Shown here one piece after another: positions 53,509 through 63,355 of a stretch of DNA of 64,000 nt. The first letter of the stretch is position 1; the number at the start of each line of letters is the position of its first letter. Position numbers and translations under genes: made by a program. This DNA is from Niastella sp. OAS944 (GTDB lineage Bacteria > Bacteroidota > Bacteroidia > Chitinophagales > Chitinophagaceae), in NCBI GenBank assembly GCA_024809215.1, contig JANUBW010000001.1:124001-188000 (forward strand). Reading direction: 5' to 3'. The notes under the pieces were generated by a model, which saw nothing but the letters and a program-made list of their open reading frames with translations, did not search any database and had not been told where the DNA came from.

Positions 53509-54966
53509 TTACCGAATCTGGTAGCCTTCATTTGTGGAAATGGTTTGCAGCTGACTGCTGGTCACAAACCGTTTTATTTTTATGGAGTAGTACCTGTGCG
53601 AAGCAACAAAGCTTAACGTATTCATCTGTCGCTTTTTTTCCGCTTCGCTTAACCGCGCCCATTCATCCCGTTCCGCCTGTCTTTTGCGTGCTATAGCTGC
53701 TTGCACGGCCTGCGAGGCATCTGAAGAAGTACTGTAAAACTTGTTATCATTGACCAATCCCAGGCTACCTTCCTCCGCTATAAATTGTTCTTTGGTAAGA
53801 TTTATATCTGCGGTTATTTCGCCTTTTTGATTTACGGAAACGCGATCGAAATTCTGATAACCATTAACAGACTGTTTATTTCCTCTTTTATCTACTATAT
53901 ATTTTGTATTGTCCTTAGCAGTGAGCATAAAATATGGTGTGCCGCTTAAAGCATCTATGCGGGAATACTTGTCTGAATCAAAAGTGGTAATAGTTCTGTT
54001 TTTGCTTTTTAGTGCTATGATCTTTTTTTGATAATCATTAACCGTTTCCACATCTTTCAGATCATCTTCAAATGCAGTTCCCCATTCATCATTGCCATTG
54101 TAACGGTCCAATTCTTTTTTGGCCATCGCTTCTTCCACCTCTTTGCTTGGTGGTTTTTCTTCTCCCCTTTCATATTTAAGATATAGTTCCTGTATGGCAT
54201 CAATGGCCTCCTCGGGCCAGGTGATGCGGATGTACGTATTGGATGGCGGATAATTTTCGCGTACGGTACCGGTTTGAACTTTTGTCCAGGCAGACGCATT
54301 TGCGCGGGTGGCTTTGCTAAGGAATTTCATCATCACCTCCTGCCTGGCATTGCTTGGCTTAAAATCTTTCGGATGCCGGCACCAGTATTCGGTTTTTACA
54401 TCAGAATAAACGATATCGGCCTTCAACCCCCAGGTACCCGATAAAGGCACCGTACCGAATGGTGTACTTTCAGAACTGCTGATCAATAGATCTTTTTCAG
54501 TTATATTGAACCAATAGTACGCGCCATATTGAAACTTGTCCTCAGGATTAAGCCCCATACCCACCACGGCATTAACCGATGTAGGTCTAATAGCCTTGTA
54601 CCTTCTTACAAGGTCGGGGTATTTAGATATTTGCTGAAAAGAAACGTAATGCTTTTGTCCGGTAAGGCCTTCCATATTCAACCTGTATACAAACACGGGA
54701 TTGGTGGCAATATTCTCCAGTATTGCCCACACCCTTACCCGCAAAGCAAGAGAAGAAACATTAAGCAAACCCGGCCTTATCTCACGATCGTATTGCTGAT
54801 CGAGGTCCATTACAAATGTTCGCTCTTTGGGATAATCAAAATAGCCAAAGGGGTCTTTGTAAACAAATGCTACATCAACATCACCCTTTTTCTCAAGTTT
54901 TATGTTTTGGGAAGAAGTTAACAACGAAGTGGCGCACAGGCAACATGCCAGAAGAAAAGACTTCAT
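53509..54966 (-). CDS. Secreted hypothetical protein, WG-like segment
   Basis: Exported 485-residue protein with no family assigned. Start at 54966 (MKSFLLACCLCATSLLTSSQN) gives the signal peptide; a 12-residue upstream extension is unlikely. The middle is rich in aromatic and acidic residues. Near 350-400 there is TPYFMLTAKDNTKYIVDKRGNK and GYQNFDRVSVNQKGE, reminiscent of WG repeats as in the decayed gene downstream. A charged helical segment (QAAIARKRQAERDEWARLSEAEKK) is near the C-terminus. The next gene starts 30 nt downstream, so the three form one operon of envelope proteins. Confidence 0.7.
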   Translation of the reverse strand: MKSFLLACCLCATSLLTSSQNIKLEKKGDVDVAFVYKDPFGYFDYPKERTFVMDLDQQYDREIRPGLLNVSSLALRVRVWAILENIATNPVFVYRLNMEGLTGQKHYVSFQQISKYPDLVRRYKAIRPTSVNAVVGMGLNPEDKFQYGAYYWFNITEKDLLISSSESTPFGTVPLSGTWGLKADIVYSDVKTEYWCRHPKDFKPSNARQEVMMKFLSKATRANASAWTKVQTGTVRENYPPSNTYIRITWPEEAIDAIQELYLKYERGEEKPPSKEVEEAMAKKELDRYNGNDEWGTAFEDDLKDVETVNDYQKKIIALKSKNRTITTFDSDKYSRIDALSGTPYFMLTAKDNTKYIVDKRGNKQSVNGYQNFDRVSVNQKGEITADINLTKEQFIAEEGSLGLVNDNKFYSTSSDASQAVQAAIARKRQAERDEWARLSEAEKKRQMNTLSFVASHRYYSIKIKRFVTSSQLQTISTNEGYQIR

Positions 54967-55049
54967 TTCTACAGGGGTTGGGTTACCAATAAGGGGTTGC
55001 AATAAGATTATTAAAGAAACAAATTACGCCAATTCAAAAAAGGTGGGCA

Positions 55050-55065
55050 ATACCCCCAAAGGGGT
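55050..55065. promoter_or_regulatory. Inverted repeat TACCCCCAAAGGGGTA
   Basis: A near-perfect 16-bp dyad, 35 bp after the downstream end of the LuxR regulator gene and about 85 bp before the start of the secreted-protein operon. It is a good candidate operator for that operon. Binding by the neighbouring LuxR regulator is inference only. Confidence 0.4.
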
Positions 55066-55099
55066 ACAAATAATAGTAAAACAGTGAACGGTAAAAAGA

Positions 55100-55696
55100 T
55101 CAGGCATCCTGGTTCATTAAAAATACCAGCTGTGGAAAGTTGCTTACATTATTTTTCTGAAGCATACGCCGGCGGTGTGTTTTTACCGTTTCAATACTGA
55201 TAGTCAATTTGCGGGCTATTTGTTTGGAAGAAAAACCATTGGCAACAAGTTGTGCAATTTCCTTTTCCCTTTCGGTAAGCATTAATTTGTTACTTACCTG
55301 TACATTTTGCTTTTTAAATACTTTATGAAATGCTAATTGCACCGCCACCAGCAGCTGCGTATCGCTGTAAGGTTTCATTACATACATGGCAGGGTCTGCT
55401 TCAAAAGCCGCGAGTAATGTTTTGGCGTCGGAATAGGCTGTAATAAAAATAATTTCACAGCCATATGTTTCCTTCAATTCTTTTGCAAGGGCCGTTCCTT
55501 TCATTTCACCTTTAATATTGATATCGCAGATAACGACCTGCGGTATTTCACTGGCCTCTGTACATATTCTAAAAGCACCGGCCGCATCTTTTGCAATACC
55601 GGCTATTTTGTATTCTTCATCAGTAAGTAATTCGGCAATACTTTCTGCCGTTATCAGTTCATCTTCTACAACCAGTACGGTAGCTCTATCTTTCAT
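55100..55696 (-). CDS. LuxR-type response regulator
   Basis: A 198-residue response regulator. The receiver domain (about 7-120) has the phospho-acceptor Asp58 in VVICDINIKGEM and the conserved Lys in VMKPYS. The LuxR helix-turn-helix (about 135-195) contains LTEREKEIAQLVANGFSSKQIA and ISIETVKTHRRRMLQK. It starts 3 nt after the stop of the kinase gene, so the two form a two-component pair and probably control the downstream secreted-protein operon. Confidence 0.95.
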   Translation of the reverse strand: MKDRATVLVVEDELITAESIAELLTDEEYKIAGIAKDAAGAFRICTEASEIPQVVICDINIKGEMKGTALAKELKETYGCEIIFITAYSDAKTLLAAFEADPAMYVMKPYSDTQLLVAVQLAFHKVFKKQNVQVSNKLMLTEREKEIAQLVANGFSSKQIARKLTISIETVKTHRRRMLQKNNVSNFPQLVFLMNQDA

Positions 55697-55699
55697 GCG

Positions 55700-56932
55700 T
55701 TATGCTCGTATTTCAATGGTAAAGGTTATGCCCGGATTTTCACGAATGGTCATTACGCCGTTTAACTGGTCTACCAACATATTCACCAGCTTTATACCAA
55801 ACGATGTTGCTTTGTTCAATGCTTCGGAACTTTTTAGTCCGTTCCCATTGTCGGCTATGGTTAAAATAAGGCGGTCGTCTGACTGTTGTTGCAGGCTTAT
55901 GATTATTTTGGGATCGGCAACTCCGTGGAATGCATGTTTAAAAGAATTGGTCACCAGTTCATTTACAATTAACCCAATAGGTATGGCCATATCGATATCT
56001 ACCGACCGGTTTTTCAATTGCACTGCAGTGCGAATGTTTCCGCTATTATAACCAAAACTACCCGCCAGTGACAAAGTAAGGGTGCCCAGATAATCTTCGA
56101 TATTTACTGCTGCCAGGTCGTTCTCCATATAAAGCTGCTGATGGATCATCGCCATGGCGTCTACGCGCGTCCTGCCCTCTTCCAACGCCATCCGGGCTTT
56201 ATCATCTTCCAGGCGGTTACTTTGTAACGACAACAAACTGGACACTATCTGAAGGTTATTCTTTACCCGGTGATGCAGCTCTCGAACCAGCGACTCAATG
56301 TATTCATTCTTTTCCGTTGTAAGCCGGTAGGCTTCTTCCAACTCCCGTTTTTGGTCAAGCACCATTTTTTGCTCGCGGTCGTAACTGCGGCGAAACAGCA
56401 CAATGATAAGCATGGTGAAAAAAAGAGAATATACAAGCACCGTTACATGATCGGTCAATCGTTGGTCAACAGAAGCATACGGCACCACCAGTTGCGGAAA
56501 AAAATATTCCACCACTATTAACAACAGGGCCGTGCCTGCCAGCAGGCTATAGATCAGCAATTGATGTCTTCGTTGCGCAATAAGCAGGAAGATGTTCAAG
56601 AGCATAATGATGAGGTAGATTATAGTACCATAGGAGGCGCCATTATAAAAGTGCATGAAACCAAGTAACAGAATGGTACCTGTTATGTAAATGAAAATGG
56701 TAGCCGGCGTAAACCATTTGCGCACGCGGCTTAAATAAAACAGGGTGGCAGAAATGACGGTGCCTATTATTGCCAGCCAAACGGTGGCCCAATGCAATCC
56801 CAATAAATAATTGATCAATGTTCCCTGCAGGCAAAAAAGGGTAATGACAAAACTGGTGAGGTTGAACACGCGGTGCTCAAAACGGTACGTAGTATTATCG
56901 CCTGCTATATAATGATAAACCCTTTTCAACAT
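55700..56932 (-). CDS. Membrane sensor histidine kinase, HWE/HisKA_2 type
   Basis: A 410-residue inner-membrane kinase. Six hydrophobic segments fill the first ~190 residues, with hardly any extracytoplasmic domain, so it may sense within the membrane. The HisKA_2 domain follows (phospho-acceptor His in ELHHRVKNNLQIVSSLLSLQ at about residue 220, then DAMAMIHQQLY). The HATPase domain has NELVTNSFKHAF, IADNGNGL and SFGIKLVNMLVDQL. It partners the LuxR regulator immediately downstream. Signal unknown. Confidence 0.95.
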   Translation of the reverse strand: MLKRVYHYIAGDNTTYRFEHRVFNLTSFVITLFCLQGTLINYLLGLHWATVWLAIIGTVISATLFYLSRVRKWFTPATIFIYITGTILLLGFMHFYNGASYGTIIYLIIMLLNIFLLIAQRRHQLLIYSLLAGTALLLIVVEYFFPQLVVPYASVDQRLTDHVTVLVYSLFFTMLIIVLFRRSYDREQKMVLDQKRELEEAYRLTTEKNEYIESLVRELHHRVKNNLQIVSSLLSLQSNRLEDDKARMALEEGRTRVDAMAMIHQQLYMENDLAAVNIEDYLGTLTLSLAGSFGYNSGNIRTAVQLKNRSVDIDMAIPIGLIVNELVTNSFKHAFHGVADPKIIISLQQQSDDRLILTIADNGNGLKSSEALNKATSFGIKLVNMLVDQLNGVMTIRENPGITFTIEIRA

Positions 56933-56989
56933 GTGAACCGGGTAAATCTAAGGGATAGATGATTAAATTCCAAATGTGAAACGTAAAAA

Positions 56990-58087
56990 TCAGAACTTAC
57001 TACCAAGAATACCCTTCAACTCCGGCGCTATGATCTCTGCCGCCTTCAGGGCGCCTTCATTGGTAAAATGCACGGCATCATAAAAATACAGGCTGTTCTT
57101 CGGCATCTGCTTCTCAAAGTCTATCACCGGCACATTCTTTTCACCGCATGCTTTTCTCATAACATCATTGTATAGCTCTAATACCTCAAATAAGCATCGT
57201 CCGTTCATACCTGTGCCATAATCGATGGTTTCGAGGTTTACGCCTGTAACAGGATCGATACCGCATCCCAGCAACATGGCCTGTGTCATAAACACGGGTT
57301 GTATGTTATACTTTTTGCAGGTATCTATTAGTTGCCCAAGTCGTTGTTTGTAGGCGGTAAGATATTTTTCCTGCTGTGCCTTCCGCTCAACGATCTGTTG
57401 CCCGGTCATTACTTTGGGAATAGCCTTTTGCAGATCGAGCATTTCATCGGTGGTATTATTCAATCGCTGCGCTCTATAGCCGCGCACCAGGTTCAAACCA
57501 ACATTCAATACTTCGCTGTTATTGAAGATATAATGTTTCAGGTCCGAATAGCCGCCCCGCCTGTTCAATTCATCATGGAAAGTGGGCTGTTCGTTTTCAA
57601 CGTCATTAATACCAGCATAAAACAAAATCACTTTAGGCCTGATCTTTATCAAATGATCGTTCAACAATACCTGGTGGCCAAAAGATGAATGCCCATCGAA
57701 CCCCGCATTATTAAGCCACAAATTTTTAAATGCAGGTTTCAATTGTTGCTCCAACTGAAACGACCAGGTTTTATTATCCGACAAAAAATGACATTCAGTA
57801 GTACTGCCACCAACGGTTATAATGGTGAGGCAACTATCCCAGTTAGCAGGCTTTTCCGGTCCTCTGAAACCCAGTCCGTTCCTGGTATTTATAATAACTG
57901 AGTCGAGTTTTGGATTGATCGAATTCTTTATGATCTGCTTTTGGTTAATGGGCAGCAGGATCTGGTTTCCCCGAATCCTGAATTGAAACGGGTTATATAT
58001 ACGCAACACAATTTCGAGAAGAATAAATACCACAATAAAGAGATAGAGGAAGTAGAGTAATTTCCGGCGCAGCGAAGACTTTGTCAT
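56990..58087 (-). CDS. SGNH/GDSL-type hydrolase with N-terminal anchor
   Basis: A 365-residue SGNH hydrolase anchored by one N-terminal transmembrane helix (LLYFLYLFIVVFILLEIVL). Block I has the nucleophile Ser95 in GGSTTE, the Gly block is NAGFDGHSS, the Asn block is LFYAGINDVENEQ (about 155), and the catalytic Asp/His are in YDAVHFTNEG (about 345-352). Activity is probably esterase, lipase or deacetylase on envelope sugars. It is divergent from the PHA-system gene and shares no operon. Confidence 0.9.
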   Translation of the reverse strand: MTKSSLRRKLLYFLYLFIVVFILLEIVLRIYNPFQFRIRGNQILLPINQKQIIKNSINPKLDSVIINTRNGLGFRGPEKPANWDSCLTIITVGGSTTECHFLSDNKTWSFQLEQQLKPAFKNLWLNNAGFDGHSSFGHQVLLNDHLIKIRPKVILFYAGINDVENEQPTFHDELNRRGGYSDLKHYIFNNSEVLNVGLNLVRGYRAQRLNNTTDEMLDLQKAIPKVMTGQQIVERKAQQEKYLTAYKQRLGQLIDTCKKYNIQPVFMTQAMLLGCGIDPVTGVNLETIDYGTGMNGRCLFEVLELYNDVMRKACGEKNVPVIDFEKQMPKNSLYFYDAVHFTNEGALKAAEIIAPELKGILGSKF

Positions 58088-58211
58088 CTTGTGGTATAAG
58101 TAAATTGAGGCTCAAATATAGCTAAAAAACAAAAGACGGGTTGCCTTCCCAAATATTCTGAATGAAGTTATAAAAAAATGAAACTTAAAAGGTTAGCCGG
58201 TCAAAACAAAG

Positions 58212-58219
58212 TACATTTG
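58212..58219 (+). promoter_or_regulatory. -7 box TACATTTG for the PHA-system gene
   Basis: Exact TAnnTTTG match about 53 nt before the ATG at 58273. Confidence 0.5.
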
Positions 58220-58272
58220 CCACTGTTATCTATTTACCAGGAAGCCAGCAATAATTACAAAACAACATTAAT

Positions 58273-58575
58273 ATGTCGAAATTAACTTTAAACATTCCGC
58301 ATTCGCAAACCCAGGAAGAAGCGCTGAACCGCATTAAACAATTGCTGGGCCGTTTACAGGAAGAGCAAAAAGGCACGGTGACCAACGTTCAGGAAAACTG
58401 GGATGGTCCCAATGGCGATTTTAGCTTTTCTGCCAAAGGCTTTAATATCGCCGGCACCATTCAGGTAAAGGAAAATGAAGTTCAGCTCGATTCGGACCTG
58501 CCTTTTGCCGTTGCGCTTTTTAAAGGACAGATCGCTTCCTTCATCACTGAAAAAGCAAATGCATTGCTTGCGTAA
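58273..58575 (+). CDS. Polyhydroxyalkanoic acid system family protein
   Basis: A 100-residue cytoplasmic protein of the PHA_gran_rgn family. The opening LTLNIPHSQTQEEALNRIKQLLG, then WDGPNGDFSFSAKGFNIAGTI and SDLPFAVALFKGQI...ITEKANALL define it. The family was named for polyhydroxyalkanoate granules but is widespread in bacteria without PHA synthesis, and no PHA gene is nearby. Function here unknown. A stem-loop overlaps the stop codon. Confidence 0.9.
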   Translation: MSKLTLNIPHSQTQEEALNRIKQLLGRLQEEQKGTVTNVQENWDGPNGDFSFSAKGFNIAGTIQVKENEVQLDSDLPFAVALFKGQIASFITEKANALLA

Positions 58576-58589
58576 GCAGGCAATGCATT
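58558..58589. terminator. Stem-loop overlapping the stop codon of the PHA-system gene
   Basis: AATGCATTGC (58558-58567) pairs perfectly with GCAATGCATT (58580-58589); the stop codon lies in the loop region. It may end both converging transcripts. Confidence 0.6.
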
Positions 58590-58615
58590 AACGATTGCTA
58601 TTCTACCCATTTCGA

Positions 58616-60220
58616 TTACTCCAGCTCGTGACGGCCATCGTCTTTTACCTTAGCTCCATCGGCCACTTTGTAAATGCGTAATGCTAAATATTGTTTTGCC
58701 GGTAGTTTTATTGAAGCATTGTTCTTCTCTACAAACTTGTACCGGTTACCGGGCATGGGCATTACTTCAAACAATTTGTCAATAGGCGTAATGGTCATAT
58801 TCCATGTATCAATAAGATCGGCCTTGAACCTGGCGCCATTGGTAAGCCCTTTTTTAGGAAGCACAAATTCCCATTTGTTCAATTTATCATTTCCAAAATA
58901 AATGAGGTAGTACTCCCCTGCTTTGCCCGCCATATTGATCTCCCAATACTGGTCAATGGGTTCCAAAGCACCCGGGCCGCTTTCAACGATCTTTCTTAAA
59001 AATGCAATACGCGATGGGCTTGAACCGGTAAGCCGGCCGCCGTATGAGATCCACGGACTAGTCTTATACGTTTCGCCATGGGTGGCATAGCCGCCGCCAA
59101 TTAACGCATTCCAAAAACGGAACGTCATTTCTTCACCGCTAAGCTGTCCCCACCGGCTTTCTATATCGCCTTCATAATTGATCTCATCATTTACAATCGG
59201 CTTTTTATACAGTTCGCGCAGCAATGGTGTACAGAAGGGCGTTTTAACCACATTGTAATATTGCAGACTTACATGCGTTACCCATGGTTTTGCATAGTCG
59301 TAAATATTATCGGCATTGTGAATGGAGCGCAGGTGATGATAAGGATCTTTTTGCTGCACCAGTTGAAACAGTTCGTCCCAATTTTCAGTGGTCACGTATT
59401 TCATAAACCCATTTTCATTGGCAAGGCTCCACCAGATATTGCGATAAGCTGCATAGCGGGCCACCATGTAACGGGCAAAACGTTTATTCACTTCCTGCCC
59501 CATCATATCGAAACCCCATTTGCCTTTATCGTACGGACGAAAAAGGATCATATCAGCTTCTACACCTATTTGCTGCAATTGCTGCACACACGCATCGATG
59601 TTCTTGAAATACGCGGGGTTGAAACGCGAAAAATCCCAATCGGCACTGCTGGTGCCTTCAAATGGAAAAACGGAGATCCTGAGTGGACCATCTATATATC
59701 GGTCTTTATAAGGCGGCACCGCCAGAAAGCGGGCCTTGTTAAATGCGCTGGCGGTAAGGGTTTCAACCGTTTGTTTTTTTGTTGCTGTATCCTGAAAAGG
59801 CCATTCGTAAATGGTTGTCCCAAACGGATAATAGGGCGTTCCATCTTCATATTGAAAATGATACGTTTCTTTTACTCTTACCGGGCCGTGATTACTTTTC
59901 GAAGGGCTTGTACATTCAAATGTTCCCTTGCTATTATCCAGTTCTTTTTTATTACTGGTGATGGTATAATTCCAGGTGCCTTCCTTTTCGGGCATGAACC
60001 TTATTTTGTAAATGCCGTTGCCGTCGTAATACCCTTCCTGTTCAACTACTTTGTCGCCATTGGTAAACCGGCCCAGCAATTCAACGCCCATAAACGGGTT
60101 ACCGGTTGAAGGTCCTTTCAGGGTGAGCTCAAATATGCCCCATTTTTCAACTTTTTCCTGGGCGAAGGCATTACCGGCCAACAACATCAAAAACACACCG
60201 GCCATGATCAACTTTTTCAT
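58616..60220 (-). CDS. DUF5060 / DUF4038-type glycoside hydrolase-like secreted protein
   Basis: A 534-residue exported protein. The start at 60220 (MKKLIMAGVFLMLLAGNAFAQ) gives the signal peptide. A DUF5060 Ig-like domain covers about 22-115 (KWGIFELTLKGPSTGNPF...GYYDGNGIYKIRFMPEKEGTW). A TIM-barrel DUF4038/apiosidase-like region follows (about 125-430: PYYPFGTTIYEW, NIWWSLANENGF with the candidate acid Glu, PIVNDEINYEGD with the candidate nucleophile Glu), and a C-terminal beta domain (about 440-525). Such enzymes act on plant cell-wall glycans; the linkage is unknown. Confidence 0.85.
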   Translation of the reverse strand: MKKLIMAGVFLMLLAGNAFAQEKVEKWGIFELTLKGPSTGNPFMGVELLGRFTNGDKVVEQEGYYDGNGIYKIRFMPEKEGTWNYTITSNKKELDNSKGTFECTSPSKSNHGPVRVKETYHFQYEDGTPYYPFGTTIYEWPFQDTATKKQTVETLTASAFNKARFLAVPPYKDRYIDGPLRISVFPFEGTSSADWDFSRFNPAYFKNIDACVQQLQQIGVEADMILFRPYDKGKWGFDMMGQEVNKRFARYMVARYAAYRNIWWSLANENGFMKYVTTENWDELFQLVQQKDPYHHLRSIHNADNIYDYAKPWVTHVSLQYYNVVKTPFCTPLLRELYKKPIVNDEINYEGDIESRWGQLSGEEMTFRFWNALIGGGYATHGETYKTSPWISYGGRLTGSSPSRIAFLRKIVESGPGALEPIDQYWEINMAGKAGEYYLIYFGNDKLNKWEFVLPKKGLTNGARFKADLIDTWNMTITPIDKLFEVMPMPGNRYKFVEKNNASIKLPAKQYLALRIYKVADGAKVKDDGRHELE

Positions 60221-60464
60221 CTGCATCATATTGTAAAATATGTACTGTAATTATTACACCTAAAAAATGGATATTCTCAAAATGCGGCGCCAAAAGGCTG
60301 CTGCGCATTGATTTATTTATAATTAAGTGGTACAATCTTAAAAAAGGTTGCAAGTATCATTTAATTTTTCTTTATTTGTTTTCACGATTCGCCAAACCAT
60401 TATTCCTCCTATTTTTCAATTTCCGGAAAAAAGCACCATCTAAACCCTTAAGATATCTTTTCGC

Positions 60465-61250
60465 ATGAAAACCCTGCTGCTTTTGCTGATGCTTCCCTGC
60501 ATGCATGTGCTTGCCCAACCTGCTGTTTATACTACGGCCGATGCGCATTCACATAATGACTACCAACAATCGGCGCCATTCTATTCTGCATATAACCTGC
60601 AATACGGTTCCATTGAGGTGGACGTATATTTAAGCCAAAGCGACAATGAACTGTACGTGGCCCATACCTTAAGGGATGTAGCGCAAAACCGCAAGTTTGA
60701 AGAAGTGTATCTGAAACCATTGTCGGAAATGATCCAAAAGAACAATGGAAATGTTTATGAGGATTCCACCCTCAAACTGATATTGATGCTCGATGTAAAA
60801 ACCGACGCCATTACCTCTATCAATAAGCTCATCGATCTGTTCATGAAATATCCGGCCATTACCAAATGTTCTTCACTCACTATTATGGTAACCGGCAGCA
60901 AACCCCATCATAGTACGTATGGCTCTTATCCATCATTCCTTTGGTTCGATGGTTTGTTAAGCTCCAACTATAGCAAAGAAGCACTTTCACGTATTGCCGT
61001 ACTTGGCGACAATTTCATAAACTATTCAAAATGGGATGGTCATGAACAAATACCGCCAAACGATTGGGAGAAATTGAAAAAAGCGGTTGACAAAGGCCAT
61101 GCCCTGGGTAAAAAAGTTAGATTCTGGAACACACCCGATTTTATTGAAGGCTGGAGCAAACTCATTGAGCTGGGCGTTGATTATATTAATACCGATAGTA
61201 TAAAAGCACTGGCTGAGTTTTTGAAAAAGAATGGAACAAGAAAAACATAA
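60465..61250 (+). CDS. PI-PLC/glycerophosphodiester phosphodiesterase-like secreted protein
   Basis: A 261-residue exported TIM-barrel protein. The signal peptide LLLLLMLPCMHVLAQ is followed by the active-site motif DAHSHNDYQQ with His and Asn, as in GDPD-like proteins, then GSIEVDVYLSQ with acidic metal ligands and VAHTLRD. The barrel closes with VRFWNTPDF and GVDYINTDSI. It is probably a phosphodiesterase on glycerophospho- or inositol compounds; substrate unknown. Monocistronic, ahead of the sigma factor locus. Confidence 0.85.
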   Translation: MKTLLLLLMLPCMHVLAQPAVYTTADAHSHNDYQQSAPFYSAYNLQYGSIEVDVYLSQSDNELYVAHTLRDVAQNRKFEEVYLKPLSEMIQKNNGNVYEDSTLKLILMLDVKTDAITSINKLIDLFMKYPAITKCSSLTIMVTGSKPHHSTYGSYPSFLWFDGLLSSNYSKEALSRIAVLGDNFINYSKWDGHEQIPPNDWEKLKKAVDKGHALGKKVRFWNTPDFIEGWSKLIELGVDYINTDSIKALAEFLKKNGTRKT

Positions 61251-61329
61251 GCAGTAAATTCCTTTTTATGGGTTTAATTAATATTTGTACTTTTAACAAG
61301 ACGATTGTTAAATTACAAAACTGCTTATA

Positions 61330-61908
61330 TTGCTTGCATATTCCTCATATGACAAGGCCTATTTAGTTACATTGGTGGCCGCGGGTGATGTAAATGCCTT
61401 CAACGAGCTTTTCCGGCTTTATTGGGATAATATTTATTCAATCGCATTCTCCATTACAAGATCTAAAGTTGTTGCAGAAGAGATCGTTCAGGATGTTTTT
61501 CTTAAGGTTTGGTTGAAACGCGAACAACTTGCCGAAGTAAAGAACTTCGACAATTACCTGTTTATAATTGCCCGCAATCATATCTACAATCAATTAAGAG
61601 CCAAAGCCGTTCAGTTTTCTGAAACAGATGTTGAAGTTTCTGAAACGCCCGAAAAACAGCTGTACCTGAAAGAAACGGTACAAATAATAACAGAAGCAGT
61701 AAAACGCCTGCCCAAACAACAACGGGTTATTTTTGAGCTTAGCCGCAATGAAGGGCTCGACCATGCCGCTATTGCCAACCGCCTGAAGTTATCGCGCCTT
61801 ACGGTTAAAACCCACATGAATAAAGCCTTACACTCAATAAGAGGGTATTTATCGCGTCATAATATTATGTTCTTGCTGTTCCTTTGCCTCCTTCTCTTCG
61901 TTCTATGA
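61330..61908 (+). CDS. ECF RNA polymerase sigma factor (FecI-like)
   Basis: A 192-residue extracytoplasmic-function sigma factor that should direct transcription of the downstream FecR and SusC-type genes. The start is a non-ATG codon: TTG at 61330 (LAYSSYDKAYLVTLVAAGD), because an in-frame stop lies 21 nt upstream and no ATG is in frame. Region 2 has AFNELFRLYWDNIYSIAFSI and EEIVQDVFLKVWLKR. Region 4 has LPKQQRVIFELSRNEGLDHAAIANRL and LTVKTHMNKALHSI. The C-terminus ends with a hydrophobic stretch (IMFLLFLCLLLFVL), unusual but seen in Bacteroidota FecI-like proteins. Confidence 0.93.
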   Translation: MLAYSSYDKAYLVTLVAAGDVNAFNELFRLYWDNIYSIAFSITRSKVVAEEIVQDVFLKVWLKREQLAEVKNFDNYLFIIARNHIYNQLRAKAVQFSETDVEVSETPEKQLYLKETVQIITEAVKRLPKQQRVIFELSRNEGLDHAAIANRLKLSRLTVKTHMNKALHSIRGYLSRHNIMFLLFLCLLLFVL

Positions 61909-61988
61909 TTTTTTTTAAAATTTTTTATTTCTAACTACACCCTGGCCAAAATACCCGTGTCTTTATATATATAAAGCCGCACTAGCTT

Positions 61989-63206
<1,218 letters not shown>

Positions 63207-63355
63207 AGAAAGGGTAAGCTTTTCACCGATCATAATTAACATATAGAGTACCAGCCAAGAAAAAACCGGAGACAGCGGGCAGGCTGAATCCGGCAATGGT
63301 CAGGTTATTCATATGAACGCGATGCTCATTATTTAACCTAAAACCAATCAAATTT

